DNA of 64,000 bases from NCBI RefSeq assembly GCF_029407905.1, contig NC_073627.1, positions 160,151,697-160,215,696 of the forward strand, given 5' to 3'. Both the position numbers and the translations under genes were made by a program. The stretch's first letter is position 1. The number at the start of each line of letters is the position of its first letter. A model generated the notes under the pieces. That model searched no databases and was not told the DNA's origin. It saw nothing but the letters and a program-made list of their open reading frames with translations. The DNA is from Bubalus kerabau (Eukaryota; Chordata; Mammalia; Artiodactyla; Bovidae). This document shows positions 9,800 to 21,530 of this stretch, piece by piece.

Positions 9800-11864
9800 G
9801 TTTGCAGATGACATGATCCTCTACATAGAAAAACCTAAAGACTCCACCAGAAAATTACTAGAACTAATCAATGACTATAGTAAAGTTGCAGGATATAAAA
9901 TCAACACACAGAAATCCCTTGCATTCCTATACACTAATAATGAGAAAACAGAAAGAGAAATTAAGGAAACAATTCCATTCACCATTGCAACGGAAAGAAT
10001 AAAATACTTAGGAATATATCTACCTAAAGAATCTAAAGACCTATATATAGAAAACTATAAAACACTGGTGAAAGAAATCAAAGAGGACACTAACAGATGG
10101 AGAAATATACCATGTTCATGGATTGGAAGAATCAATATAGTGAAAATGAGTATACTACCCAAAGCAATCTATAGATTCAATGCAATCCCTATCAAGCTAC
10201 CAACAGCATTCTTCATAGAGCTAGAACAAATAATTTCACAATTTGTATGGAAAAACAAAAAACCTCGAATAGCCAAAGCGATCTTGAGAAAGAAGAATGG
10301 AACTGGAGGAATCAACCTACCTGACTTCAGGCTCTACTACAAAGCCACAGTTATCAAGACAGTATGGTACTGGCACAAAGACAGAAATATAGATCAATGG
10401 AACAAAATAGAAAGCCCAGAGATAAATCCACGCACATATGGACACCTTATCTTCGACAAAGGAGGCAAGAATATACAATGGATTAAAGACAATCTCTTTA
10501 ACAAGTAGTGCTGGGAACTCTGGTCAACCACTTGTAAAAGAATGAAACTAGAACACTTTCTAACACCATACACAAAAATAAACTCAAAATGGATTAAAGA
10601 TCTAAATGTAAGACCAGAAACTATAAAACTCCTAGAGGAGAACATAGGCAAAACACTCTCTGACATACATCACAGCAGGATCCTCTATGACCCACCTCCC
10701 AGAATATTGGAAATAAAAGCAAAAATAAACAAATGGGACCTAATTAACCTTAAAAGCTTCTGCACATCAAAGGAAACTATTAGCAAGGTGAAAAGACAGC
10801 CTTCAGAATGGGAGAAGATAATAGCAAATGAAGCAACTGACAAACAACTAATCTCGAGAATATACAAGCAACTCCTACAGCTCAACTCCAGAAAAATAAA
10901 TGACCCAATCAAAAAATGGGCCAAAGAACTAAATAGACATTTCTCCAAAGAAGACATACAGATGGCTAACAAACACATGAAAAGATGCTCAACATCACTC
11001 ATTATCAGAGAAATGCAAATCAAAACCACTATGAGGTACCATTTCACACCAGTCAGAATGGCTGCGATCCAAAAGTCTACAAGTAATAAATGCTGGAGAG
11101 GGTATGGAGAAAAGGGAACCCTCTTACACTGTTGGTGGGAATGCAAACTACTACAGCCACTATGGAGAACAGTGTGGAGATTCCTTAAAAAACTGGAAAT
11201 AGACATGCCTTATGATCCAGCAATCCCACTGCTGGGCATACACACTGAGAAAACCAGAAGGGAAAGAGACACGAGTACCCCAATGTTCATCGCAGCACTG
11301 TTTATAATAGCCAGGACATGGAAGCAACCTAGATGTCCATCAGCAGATGAATGGATAAGCAAGCTGTGGTACATATACACAATGGAGTATTATTCAGCCA
11401 TTAAAAAGAATACATTTGAATCAGTTCTAATGAGGTGGATGAAACTGGAGCCTATTATACAGAGTGAAGTAAGCCAGAAAGAAAAACACCAATACAGTAT
11501 ACTAACGCATATATATGGAATTTAGAAAGATGGTAACAATAACCCTGTGTACGAGACAGCAAAAGAGACACTGATGTATAGAACAGTCTTATGGACTCTG
11601 TGGGAGAGGGAGAGGGTGGGAAGATTTGGGAGAATGGCATTGAAACATGTAAAATATCATGTATGAAATGAGATGCCAGTCCAGGTTCGATGCACGATAC
11701 TGGATGCTTGGGGCTGGTGCACTGGGACGACCCAGAGGGATGGAATGGGGAGGGAGGAGGGAGGAGGGTTCAGGATGGGGAACACATGTATACCTGTGGT
11801 GGATTCATTTTGATATTTGGCAAATCTAATACAGTTATGTAAAGTTTAAAAATAAAATAAAATT

Positions 11865-11895
<31 letters not shown>

Positions 11896-11903
11896 AGATG
11901 CAA
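9797..11903 (+). mobile_element. Young bovine-type L1, 5'-truncated
   Basis: It starts in the RT catalytic box of ORF2 and continues through the ORF2 C-terminus, 3' UTR ('tggggctggtgcactggg', 'cctgtggtggattcat') and a tail of AAAT units plus poly(A). The flank agatgcaca recurs at both ends, consistent with a target-site duplication of about 14 bp. Over 495 aligned bases it differs from the L1 at 63506-64000 at only 6 positions, so it is young. The 5' junction carries the palindrome at 9737-9799. Confidence 0.96.
9798..11525 (+). pseudogene. L1 ORF2 C-terminal part, broken by one nonsense codon
   Basis: One frame covers the RT palm motif FADD (residues 2-5 of the open segment), thumb and C-terminal region, ending IYGI. 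The frame is interrupted once: a TAG at 10506-10508. The other L1 copy has TGG (Trp) at the matching place (63725-63727), so this is a single G-to-A nonsense change. Beyond it 327 more residues are open in the same frame (10542-11525). The endonuclease and most of RT are absent through truncation, so it cannot be active. Confidence 0.94.
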
Positions 11904-13375
11904 AAAAAAAAAAGATGCACAGATGTACTTGCAATCATGCACATACAGGAAATACTGAGAGTAGTATCTTTCCCAGATCATCTCATCATTCACTCTTACA
12001 TAATCATGGGAATTATTAGAAAACCTGAGACTCTCCAACCGAGTGTTGAAGGAGCACACTAAACCAGAGCAGGGGAACCTGGAAGTGCAGGAATTTGAAA
12101 TTTCTTTTGGAAGCATGTCTCAACATATGACAGAAGGAGAGTTGTCTGATATAGACAGATCTCCACATGTTCTCTACTTCTGCTAACTTTAGGACATGTT
12201 CTTTACTGTTTCCAGAATTTCAAAGCTGAATTGAGTTTTTTTCCCTAGTGGTAACTGATTTGATAATCACCCTTTACTGATTACTTTCCTGGTTTGTTTT
12301 ATTTGCACATATCTCTAACAGTATACTTGGAATCAAATATGAAACTTGCACTCTCATCTTTCTTTCAAGGATCTCCTTCTTGATTAAACTTATTGTAGTT
12401 AATAAACAGAAATTAATTGTAACCAACTGCAGCGCAAATCAGAAATATACCACCAAATCATATTGAAGACCAAAAAGGTATGCACTGATAAAAGATTTGT
12501 CTTGTAAAAGACATTTGTAAATTCAACTGTTCTTAGTTTAAAATGATACATACAGGTATTTCTTTACCTAACTGTTTATGGTGAGTTGAGCATTGTTACT
12601 CATGAAAGGTTTCATTCAACAGTATAAAATATCTTCAGTTGGAACATGATAAGTAGAGGAAGCTATTTTGTGAAAATATGTGAATAGTTAAGGTTTCACA
12701 AAGGGTGCATACAAAGAAGATTTGGAGACCACAACAGAAGAAAGCTTTTACACTTTTATCCTAAAATATCCTCCAACCAATATTGCATATAAGGTGTACC
12801 ATACAACAAAACAAAACATATGTTATAAGAGAAATCCTTGATATTGCTATCTGAATTAGGTCACCTACAGTTTTAACATAATGTTATAATATTTACCTCA
12901 TTTCATAGCTTCAATATTTTCTGAATACTATTTCTAATGAATTATTGATGGGGAATATGCCTTCAATGTATTTTTAGCACTTGGGTGAATTATTCTGCTT
13001 CTTGTGCAAAATCTCCTGCAATTCTGTGTCACAGAACTTACAACAAGCATGGAATCAAAGTGTTTCTATGAAAAACATCCTATATTTGGTGTTTATGTAT
13101 ATATATACACACACACACACACATATATATGTATATAACTTAAATCAAATATAACTGTCCACAGAAATGTACAATTTGATTTCAGTGTGAGAAAAAGAAC
13201 TGACCATCTGAGTAATCAGGTAGAATATATTTCCAAAGATTATTTAGGTGTAAAATGTTCTTAAGGGAGATTAGGTTGCAACTTTTAAAACCTACAACCT
13301 TATATTTTTTCCAGGAAGTACAGTAATATTTTTAAATTAAATTGTGGAATGTGTTTTTATTCAATTAAAAAAAAA
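11904..13375. other. No gene recognised
   Basis: Apart from a small TA/CA microsatellite, I recognise nothing in this stretch. No coding frame has motif content. It separates the young L1 from the BovB-in-BovB cluster. Confidence 0.55.
13096..13136. repeat. TA/CA microsatellite
   Basis: A compound run: a short TA stretch, about nine CA units, then TA again ('acacacacacacacac' flanked by 'tatata'). Confidence 0.9.
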
Positions 13376-13664
13376 ACACACAGTACTTGAGTGCAGTCTC
13401 AAAAATGACAGAACGATCTCTGTTCATTTTGAAGGCAAACTATTCAACATCACAGTAATCCAAGTCTATGCCCCAACCAGTAATGCTGAAGAAGCTGATG
13501 TTGAACAGTTTTATAAAGACCTACAAGACCTTCTAGAACTATCACCAAAAAACGATGTCCTTTTCATCATAGGGGACTGGAATGCAAAAGTAGAAAGTGA
13601 AGAGATACCTGGAGAAACAGACAAGTTTGGCCTTGGTGTAAAAATGAAGCAGGGCAAAGGCTAA
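13344..13664 (+). pseudogene. BovB endonuclease fragment
   Basis: A 106-codon frame whose residues from about 14 onward match the BovB apurinic-like endonuclease: NDRTISVHFEGKLFNITVIQ, the YAPTSN segment and GDWNAKV, which carries conserved Asp and Asn of this nuclease fold. The first dozen residues come from flanking DNA. The frame breaks after KMKQGKG, where other copies continue. It cannot be functional alone. Confidence 0.85.
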
Positions 13665-13925
13665 CAGTTTTGCCAAGAGAATACACTGGTCATAGCAAAC
13701 ACCCTCTTTGAATGATACAAGACACAACCCTACACTTGGACATCACCAGACAGTCAATACTGAAATGAACTGATTATATTCTTTGCAGCCAAAGATGGAG
13801 AAGCTCTATATAGTCAGCAAAAACAAGACTGGGAGCTGAGTGTGGCACAGATCATAAACTCCTTATTGCTAATATCAGACTTAAATTAAAGAAAGTTGGG
13901 AAAACCACTAAGGCCATTCAGGTAT

Positions 13926-14944
13926 CAGTTCAGTTCAGTTCAGTCACTCAGTCGTGTCCGACTCTTTGCGATCCCATGAATCGCAGCATGCCAGGCCTCT
14001 CTGTCCATCACCAACTCCCGGAGTTCACTGAGACTCAAGTCCATCGAGTCAGTGATGCCATCCAGCCATCTCATCCTCTGTCATCCCCTTCTCCTCCTGC
14101 TCCCAATCCCTCCCAGCATCAGAGTCTTTTCCAATGAGTCAACTCTTCGCATGAGGTGGCCAAAGTATTGGAGTTTCTGCTTTAGCATCAGTCCTTCCAA
14201 AGAACACCCAGGACTGATCTGCTTTAGAATGGACTGGTTGGATCTCCTTGCAGTCCAAGGGACTCTCAAGAGTCTTCTCCAACACCACAGTTCAAAAGCA
14301 TCAACTCTTCGGCGCTCAGCTTTCTTCACAGTCCAACTCTCACATCCATACATGACCACTGGAAAAACCATAGCCTTGACTAGATGGACCTTTGTTGGCA
14401 AAGTAATCTCTCTGCTTTTCAATATGCTATCTAGGTTGGTCATAACTTTCCTTCCAAGGAGTAAGCGTCTTTTAATTTCATTGCTGCAATCACCATCTGC
14501 AGTGATTTTGGAGCCCAAAAAGATAAAGTCTGACACTGTTTCCACTGTTTCCCCATCTATTTCCCATGAAGTAATGGGACTGGATGCCATGATCTTCATT
14601 TTCTGAATGTTGAGCTTTAAGCCAACTTTTTCACTCTCCTCTTTCACTTTGATCAAGAGGCTTTTTAGTTCCTCTTCACTTTCTGCCATAAGGGTGGTGT
14701 CATCTGCATATCTGAGGTTATTGATATTTCTCCCAGCAATCTTGATTCCAGCTTGTGCTTCCTCCAGCCCAGTGTTTCTTATGATGTACTCTGCACATAA
14801 GTTAAATAAGCAGGGTGACAATATACAGCCTTGACATACTCCTTTTCCTATTTGGAACCAGTCTGTTTTTCCATGTCCAGTTCTAACTGTTGCTTCCTTA
14901 CCTGCATATAGGTTTCACAAGAGGTAGGTCAGGTGGTCTGGTAT
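13926..14944 (-). mobile_element. BovB LINE inserted in reverse inside an older BovB
   Basis: The ACTGA-type tail is at the left (13926 on). It is 5'-truncated on the right in the RT region ('ggtcaggtggtctggtat'). A 5-bp duplication, ggtat, at 13921-13925 and 14940-14944 marks the insertion point. Removing the insert restores continuous host BovB ('...cattcaggtat' then 'aacctaaatc'). The right-hand ggtat could also belong to the insert itself. It is less diverged than its host. Confidence 0.93.
14081..14821 (-). pseudogene. BovB ORF2 RT/C-terminal fragment (246 codons)
   Basis: It starts at SPCLFNLCAEYII just after RT motif B, carries the catalytic YADD at about residues 38-41 (NNLRYADDTTLMAES) and runs to RRRRG. 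It stops there because the Arg codon CGA of other copies has become TGA, a typical CpG C-to-T change. The endonuclease and N-terminal RT are lost by 5' truncation. It is not expected to give a working protein. Confidence 0.9.
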
Positions 14945-15339
14945 AACCTAAATCAAACCCCTTACGATTATATATTGGAAGTGACAAATAGATTCAAGGG
15001 TTTAGATTTGATAGACAGAGTGTCTGAAGAACTATGGATGGATGTTCAGAATATTGTACAGAAGGCAGTGATCAAGACCAACCCCAAGAAAAAGAAATGC
15101 AAAAAGTAAAACTGGTTGTCTTAGGTTGCCTTACAAATTGCTGAGAAAAAAAGTGAAGTTAAAGGCAAAGGAGAAAAGGAGATATAGCCATCTGAATGTA
15201 GATTTCCAGAGAATAGCAAGGAGGGATAAGAAAGGCTTCCTAAGTGACCAATGCAAAGAAATAGAGGAAAAAATAGAATGGGAAAGACTAGAGATCTTTT
15301 CAAGAAAATTAGAGATACCAAGGGAACATTTATGGAAAG

Positions 15340-15720
15340 ATGGGTACAATAAAGGACAGAAACAGTATGGACCTAACACGTTCAGAAGATATTAAGATGA
15401 GCTGCCAAGAAAACACAGAAGAACTATACAAAAAAGATCTTAATGACCCAGATAACCAAAATGGTGTGGTCCCTCACCTCGAATCAAACATCCTGGAGTA
15501 TGAAGTCAAGTGGGCCTTAGGAAGCATCACTACAAATAAAGCTAATGGAGGTGATGGAATTGCAGCTGAGCTATTTCAATTCCTAAAAGATGACACTGTT
15601 AAAGTGGTACACTCAGTATGCAGAAAAATTTGGAAAACTCAGCAGTGGCCACAGGACTGGAAAAGGTCAGTTTTCATTCCAATCACAAAGCAGGGCCATT
15701 CCAAAGAATGTTCAAGCTAA
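15340..15720 (+). pseudogene. BovB ORF2 linker/early RT fragment
   Basis: A 126-codon frame within the long forward BovB. It contains the linker and the start of RT: NTEELYKKDLNDPDNQNGVV, VKWALGSITTNKANGGDG and WPQDWKRSVFIPITKQG, the last resembling RT finger motifs. A stop follows where other copies continue into the next RT segment. The frame is recognisably RTE-clade but broken on both sides. Confidence 0.85.
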
Positions 15721-16988
15721 TGCACAACTGCAATCTTTTCATATGCTAGAAAAGTAATGCTCAAAATTCTCCAAGCAAGGCTTCAAAAATACATGAACCA
15801 AGAACTTCAGATGTTCAAGGTGGATTTTAAAAATGCAGAAGAATGAGAGATCAAATTGCCAATATCCATTGGATCATAGGAAAAGCAAGATGATTCCAGA
15901 AAAATCATCTACTTCTGCTTCATTGACTATGCTAAAGCCTTTGACAGCATGGACCACCACAAACTGTAGAAAATTCTTAAAGAGATGGGAATATCAGACC
16001 ATCTCTCCTGCTTCCTGGTAAACCTGTGTGTAGGTCAAGAAGAAAGAGTTAATATTGGACATGGGCCATTGGACTGGTTCTAAACTGGAAAAGGAGTACA
16101 TCAAGGCTGTATATTGTCACCCTGCTTATTTAACTTATATGCAGAGTACACAGGAAAAATGCCAGTCTGGATGAAGCACAGGTTGGAATCAAGATTGCTG
16201 GGAGAAATATCAGTAACCTCAGATACATAGATGACACTGCTTTAGAGAAGAAAGGGAAGAAAAACTAAAGAGCCTCTTGATGAAGGTGAAAGAAGAGACT
16301 GAAAAAGCTGGATTAAAACTTAACATTCAAAAACACAGATCATGGCATCCGGCCCCATCACTTCATGGCAAATAGACAGGGAAACAATGGAAAGAGTGAC
16401 AGGCTTTATTTTCATTGGCTCCGCAATCAGAGGATGGTGACTGCAACCATGAAATTAAAATACACTTTCTCTTTGGAAGAAAAACTGAGACAGCATGTTA
16501 AAAAACAGAGATGTTACTTTGCCAACAAAGGTCAATATAGTCCAATCTATTTTTTTTTCCAGTAGTTGTGTATGGATGTGAGATTTGGATCATGAAGAAG
16601 GCTGAGCACCAAAGAAGTGATGCTTTTATATGTGGTGTTGGAGAAGACTCTTGAGAGTCCCTTGGAATACAAGGAGATCCTACCAGTCAATCCTTAAGGA
16701 AATCAACCCTGAATATTCATCGAAAGGACTGATGCTGAAGCTGAAGCTCCAATACTTTGGCCACCTGATGCAAAGAGCTGACTCATTAGAAAAGACCCTG
16801 ATCCTGAGAAAGATTGAAGGCAGGAGGAGAAGGGGATGACAAAGGATGAGATGATTGGATGGCATCACCGACTCAATGAACATGAGTTTGAGCAAGCTCT
16901 GGGAGATGGTGAGAAACAGAGAAGCCTGGCGTGCTGCAGTCCCTTAAGTCACAAAGAGTCATACACGACTGAGTGACTGAACAACAAT

Positions 16989-18059
16989 AAGTGACATAAC
17001 AATGTAGGCAATTTGGCTTTTCTCCATTACCAATGGCATTTAGAAAAGAGAAACTAGTAGGCAGAAATGAAATGAGCATATTATTGAAAGTTGTGATTTT
17101 CCCCAAGTCTAATCCCTGTTCTGCAATATAACAATTAACTGATCTGACCCACAGTTTTCCGCTTCTCTGTTTGCTATAAACTCTGCCTGTTTAATATTAC
17201 CCAGTAATAAAGCTAAGTTTTTCTTTTGTTAATAGTTTTCTTTTTTTAATACATATATCTCTGGCTATAATCTCTTTTGAGTTTTAAATCAGCAATGCCA
17301 ATGTCTAGTTAAACTGTTATGTCTCCATGCAACTGATCTCAAAACATTCCTACTAAAATAGTTACTTCTGTGCCACTACTATCCCTCAGTCTACCTCTTT
17401 CTGAATCTTTTTTGTGTTGATTAGAAGAAAATCTATCAAACTTTTAATACAAGTAAGAAATTATTTAAAATCTAACTACCTCCTTTTCTCTTTAAGTCCA
17501 ACAATTTACAAATTCTTGTTGAGTTTAGCACTCAAGATTCTCTTGTATCTTCCTTTCTTTTCTGTCTATAATACTGTTTTTCTAGCTGAGACTTTCATTC
17601 TCACCTTAGTGTGCTACATCTTTCAATTTACTCCCCACACTACTGAAAGAATAACTTAAAAATGCAAATGTGATTGCTATTCATTATGTTTACTGTCTTC
17701 ATTGCTTCTGCATCACATACCTTACAAATTAAATCATATTCAAGACACTTTCTACTTATATATCTGCTCAGAAAACTGGGTATCTTAAAAAACTCTCCAT
17801 GTGGAAACAATACAAAAATTATTGAAACAATATTTAAGAAAATAGTTTTTATAAAATTATCATAGAGATGCAAAAAAAAATAGCAAACCACATGATGCCC
17901 TCACATACCAAAAATAAATATAATAGCACAGATTTTTAGATGCAAACCAATCGCTACTGATCTGATCCTTCATTTATTTTGCCTGGATAATGAACAGTAA
18001 GCAAAACCTTGGAAATGTCCATGAAACTAAGTTCAATTTGAAAACTTCCCTTCCTTTAA
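16989..18059. other. No gene; possible very old LTR or L2 pieces
   Basis: About 17160-17225 has LTR-like features ('tataaactctgcctg', 'cagtaataaagctaag'), and 17640-17930 has L2-like wording, but neither is secure. No coding frame is convincing. Confidence 0.4.
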
Positions 18060-18269
18060 AAAGTCAGCACTTAGAGACAATACAGCTATTTATTATGTTG
18101 TGACAGAGAAATTTCCAAGCTGAAGTGTGGCTGCAACTGAGGATGTATGCAGAGGAAGACTGGACAGCCTTAGAGCCTAGTTGCCATTTTCATGGGGATG
18201 CACAAGGGGAGAGACAGGACCCATACTGTAGCGTTTTTTCCCTGTGCTCACACTCACAGAGGGCAGGAC

Positions 18270-19100
18270 ATTGCCTGCAGGGATTCACAACGAAGCACAG
18301 TAGGTTCCAAACAAGATAAACACAAATAGACCTACACCAAGACATGTTATAATAAAAATGGCAAACTTAAAGACAAACAGAAGATTCTAAAGGTAGCAAA
18401 AGAAAAACAAAGAGTTAGGCACAAAGGAATCCCCAGAAGTCTACCTGCTTATTTCCTTACAGAAATGTTGCAGGTCAGATGACAGTATAAAGATATATTC
18501 AAAATCATAAAATTGAAATATCTGCAACCTAGGACACTCTACCCAGCAAGATTATCATTTAGAATAGAAGGAGAGGGAAATAATTTCTCAGACAAGCAAA
18601 AACAAAGCAGCAGCACTAAGCCTATCCTATCGTAAAGGAAATACTGAAAGATCTTCTCTAAATAGAAGAATCTACAGGAAAGAGAAAATTACAATTGGAA
18701 AGTAAATCTTTTCAATAATTCTGTACACAGATTAAAAAAAAAAAAAAAACTTCTGTGAAAGTGACAATAACCACAATGGACAGCAAAAGGATGAACATGA
18801 AGATGTAAAAGAGGACATCAAAATGATAAGATGTTGGGGGGGAGAGTAAGAATATGTAGATTTTATTTTTTGCCCCTAGAATGTGTTTGAGCCTATATGA
18901 CTACCAGTCAAAAATCATGTCAATAAAAGTCATACACTTATCACAAAAAAAAAAAATTCCGAACTCAACCTCTTAAAACAGAAGGCAAACAAACCCATTT
19001 CTGCCAAAAAGCAAAACACAAAATGAAACGACATCTTCAAAGTTTAGAAGAAAATGATTATCTAAAGATAAATATAGATAAGATGGGAATTTAACAGTAA
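18270..19100 (+). mobile_element. HAL1 / old L1 ORF1-region relic
   Basis: Translated across stops, the + strand at about 18335-18680 reads like the C-terminal part of L1 ORF1p (RNA-binding protein): 'IIKMANL', 'TKESPEVYLL', 'NFSDKQK' and 'TKPILS' appear in order. Downstream, 18760-18960 ('gaatgtgtttgagcc', 'atgactaccagtcaaaa') fits the segment after ORF1 in HAL1 half-L1 elements better than a full L1 ORF2. It is heavily mutated. The family call comes from memory. Confidence 0.6.
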
Positions 19101-19780
19101 TAGAAACTTATAAAAGGTATGTTAGTTTTCTCTTGATTCATGACAAATTACCACAGGTAGATGTTTAAAACAATACCTATTAATTATCTCATAAAGTAAA
19201 GTAAAGTGAAGTCGCTCAGTCATGTCTGATTCTTTGCGACCCATGGACTGTATGTAGCCCACCAAGCTCCTCCATCCATGGGATTCCCCAAGCAAGAATA
19301 CTGGAGTGGGTTGCCATTTCCTTCTCCTGGGATCTTCCTGGGATCTTCCCGACCCAGGGATCGAACCCAGGTCTCCCACATTGCAGGCAGATGCTTTAAC
19401 CTCTGAACCCTATTATCTCATAGCATGGCAGGTCAGATGTACAGGCAGACTTGACTAGTTTCTCTGCCTCTGTCTATCAAACTGAAATCAAGGTGTCAAC
19501 AAGGCTATGCTCTATGCAAGAATTTACTTCCATGCTTATTTCTATTATTGGCAGAATTCAATTATTTGGTATTTTAGCATTAAAGTCTCTATTTTCTCTT
19601 AATCAGGGACTGTTCTCAGCTTCTAGGTCCTTACTTTACAGAATCCTCCTGATCAAAGCCACCGATGGAGAGCCTCCTTCACATAAATCCCTCTCACATT
19701 TTGAATCTGGGTTCCCTTTCTATAACTAGCTAAAAAAATCTCTATGCTTTTAAGGGGCCTAAGAGATTATGTTAGACATA
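19101..19780 (-). mobile_element. Old MaLR/MLT-like repeat interrupted by a SINE
   Basis: Flanks of the Bov-tA read together as 'gttagttttctcttgattc...taattatctcata' then 'gcatggcaggtcagatg...aatcaaggtgtcaac'. This is the wording of a widespread old mammalian LTR-type repeat in antisense. The family name is tentative, and the right boundary is unclear beyond about 19600. Confidence 0.42.
19194..19411 (-). mobile_element. Bov-tA SINE
   Basis: A reverse copy with 'gtcgctcagtcatgtctg' at the left and antisense box-B-like 'gggatcgaacccagg' near 19357. An 11-bp duplication, attatctcata, lies at 19183-19193 and 19412-19422. A short 'gggatcttcctgggatctt' tandem repeat occurs in the body. Confidence 0.95.
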
Positions 19781-19799
19781 CTTGGACCACAGTAAGTCA

Positions 19800-19975
19800 C
19801 AGACTTAACACATTGTTTTATTTAATATAAAATCTTCACCGTGAGTATATTTATGGTGCTAGTGATAAAAAGGAAAAGTTTAGAGAAAAGATAAATGAAC
19901 TTGGTCAAGGTCACAAGGGAAAGAAATGCATTGGAGGTGTCTGAACCTAGTTAACTCCTGAACCCAGGCATACTT
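19800..19975 (-). mobile_element. MIR SINE remnant
   Basis: The antisense MIR core order is visible: 'cacattgttttatttaat', then 'gaacttggtcaaggtcaca', then 'gtctgaacctagttaact'. It is very diverged, as expected for a pan-mammalian element. Confidence 0.6.
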
Positions 19976-20058
19976 TCTAGATCCACATCACTTTGCCCCT
20001 CTTCAACCTACTTGCTTAAGCCTACTTATTAGAGTTTAGCTAAATTATTTCATAATAT

Positions 20059-20519
20059 TGTTGCCTCAGTACACCCATTTAGTGTGGATAAGAGGCCTGG
20101 CAGGGGCCTTGAAGTGACACTAGTCTCCACCTCAAGCACATCCTCCAGATAACAGCCCATAGTCACAAGTAATGTAAGTTCCTAATAGGACTCACACAGT
20201 AGTCCTTGTGATAAGCAGTCTCCTCCACTTCCCAGGGTCTTCCTCTTGCATGTCTCATGGTAGCTTAGCAAAACCTGCTCTTTGGTTTGTACTGACAAAT
20301 CCCACCTTAGCCTAGGAACCCCAAAGCACTCTACTCACAGACCTTAATAAAATCCACAGGTCCTGCTGCACTCTCTCTACTTGTGACCCTTCAGACTGTG
20401 CTGCGTGTACCTCCTCCAAGGGCCTGTAATAAACTTCTGTTTCAATTCCTTGTGGTCTTTTGTTGAACTGCAGAGACTTTGAGGCTCTACTGAATAAATG
20501 TTAATTTAACAACCTCACA
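20059..20519 (+). mobile_element. Probable solo LTR of an endogenous retrovirus
   Basis: The layout is LTR-like. A C-rich central part ('agcaaaacctgctctttgg') precedes two AATAAA signals (near 20429 and 20491), with a 'gtggtcttttgttgaactg' segment between them that fits the R/U5 boundary. A TG start near 20059 and CA end near 20519 are possible, but I find no target duplication. There is no internal retroviral sequence beside it, so it would be a solo LTR. Edges and class are uncertain. Confidence 0.55.
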
Positions 20520-21424
20520 ATACTACAAAAATTGCATTTTCACTCTGTGTACTGAATTTTTTTTTCAACAAAATATCTTCCTATCTTTCTCCCAAAATTT
20601 TGTGATGCTTCTTTTCTGTCATTATCATTTTCAAGACTTGGTGAACACTTCATTTGAGCATTTTATGCTTCCCAAACACGTGGGACAATGCCAAGACAAC
20701 AATCTGTCTCAAGTTTAGAATGATACATTTTAATCAAAATGAACTGCCATCTAAGAATCTTGACAACATTCTCAGAGCACAGGTGTAGCATTTCTTCAGG
20801 TTTATTTACCAAAAATATGTAGTCTCATAAAAATGCTGTATTCAGATGCAAAACGGTTTGCCTGCACAGCTGTCTCCACCTCTAAGTCAATTAATCAGCT
20901 GAGGATTGTATAAGCACCTTTCATGTCTACTTATTGTTCTCATTCAGGTATGGGCAATTTTCAAAATGCAGGAACAGTGCAACATTCTGAGTTTCCTTAA
21001 AACAACTACATTCAGCTGCTAATTAAAATGGAATGTTGATTTTTCTCTCATAACTCCACAGGTTTAAGACATGCACCAAGCAGGAATGAGGAAGAATGGC
21101 TCCACCATCACTGGATACTGATTGCTGAACATTTTGAAGTACATAAACAAAGCTATTTTTAACACTGTTGGCATAGAAGCCTTGTACCTATATAAGTGGT
21201 ACTGTGCTGCTTTTTCAAGGATTTTCTTAAACATTAAAACATAATTGTTCTGAGTTCTATTCTTGTCCCTGAGACATTCTATGCTTTTTTTTTAATATTC
21301 ATATATTTATTGAAAAATAAGTGAGAAACTATTATAAGACATGCACGATTATAGATATGGGAAAACAAAGTCTTTGCACTCAAACAGTTTATGCTTTGGG
21401 TGATGGAGAAAATTTCCTTGTGCA
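20520..21424. other. Non-repetitive-looking DNA, no gene recognised
   Basis: I cannot assign this stretch to any repeat family. 20760-21230 is of moderate complexity, including 'gcaccaagcaggaatgagg' and a 'cctatataagtggtac' word. No long frame or splice-bounded exon is convincing. Confidence 0.5.
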
Positions 21425-21530
21425 TGTGCTCATGCATGCTCATTCAGTCATGTCTGAATCTTTGCAACCCCACGGATTGTAGCCAGCCAGGCTCCTCTGT
21501 CCATGGAATTTTCCAGGCAAGAAAAATTCC
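21425..21530 (-). mobile_element. Bov-tA SINE, 5'-truncated
   Basis: Only the 3' half is present ('ttcagtcatgtctgaatc', 'gctcctctgtccatgg', 'ttttccaggcaag'). The tRNA-like head is missing. Confidence 0.85.

Larger units (their letters stand above)
13376..16988 (+). mobile_element. Long BovB LINE, split by a reverse BovB
   Basis: Forward BovB lies at 13376-13925 and resumes at about 14945-16988, roughly 2.6 kb in total. The first part encodes endonuclease (VYAPTSNAEEADVEQFYKD, then IIGDWNAKV). The second carries the linker, RT and C-terminus to the 3' end ('acacgactgagtgactgaac'). The 5' UTR and the start of the endonuclease are missing. Many stops and frameshifts (for example YADD reads as YIDD near 16228) make it a pseudogene, older than the insert inside it. 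Confidence 0.93.

Noticed and set aside
10685..11206. 173-codon minus-strand frame
   Set aside because: Shadow of the sense L1 ORF2 C-terminus.
14052..14606. 184-codon plus-strand frame
   Set aside because: It is the shadow of the antisense BovB ORF2; the minus strand carries the YADD and RRRRG motifs.
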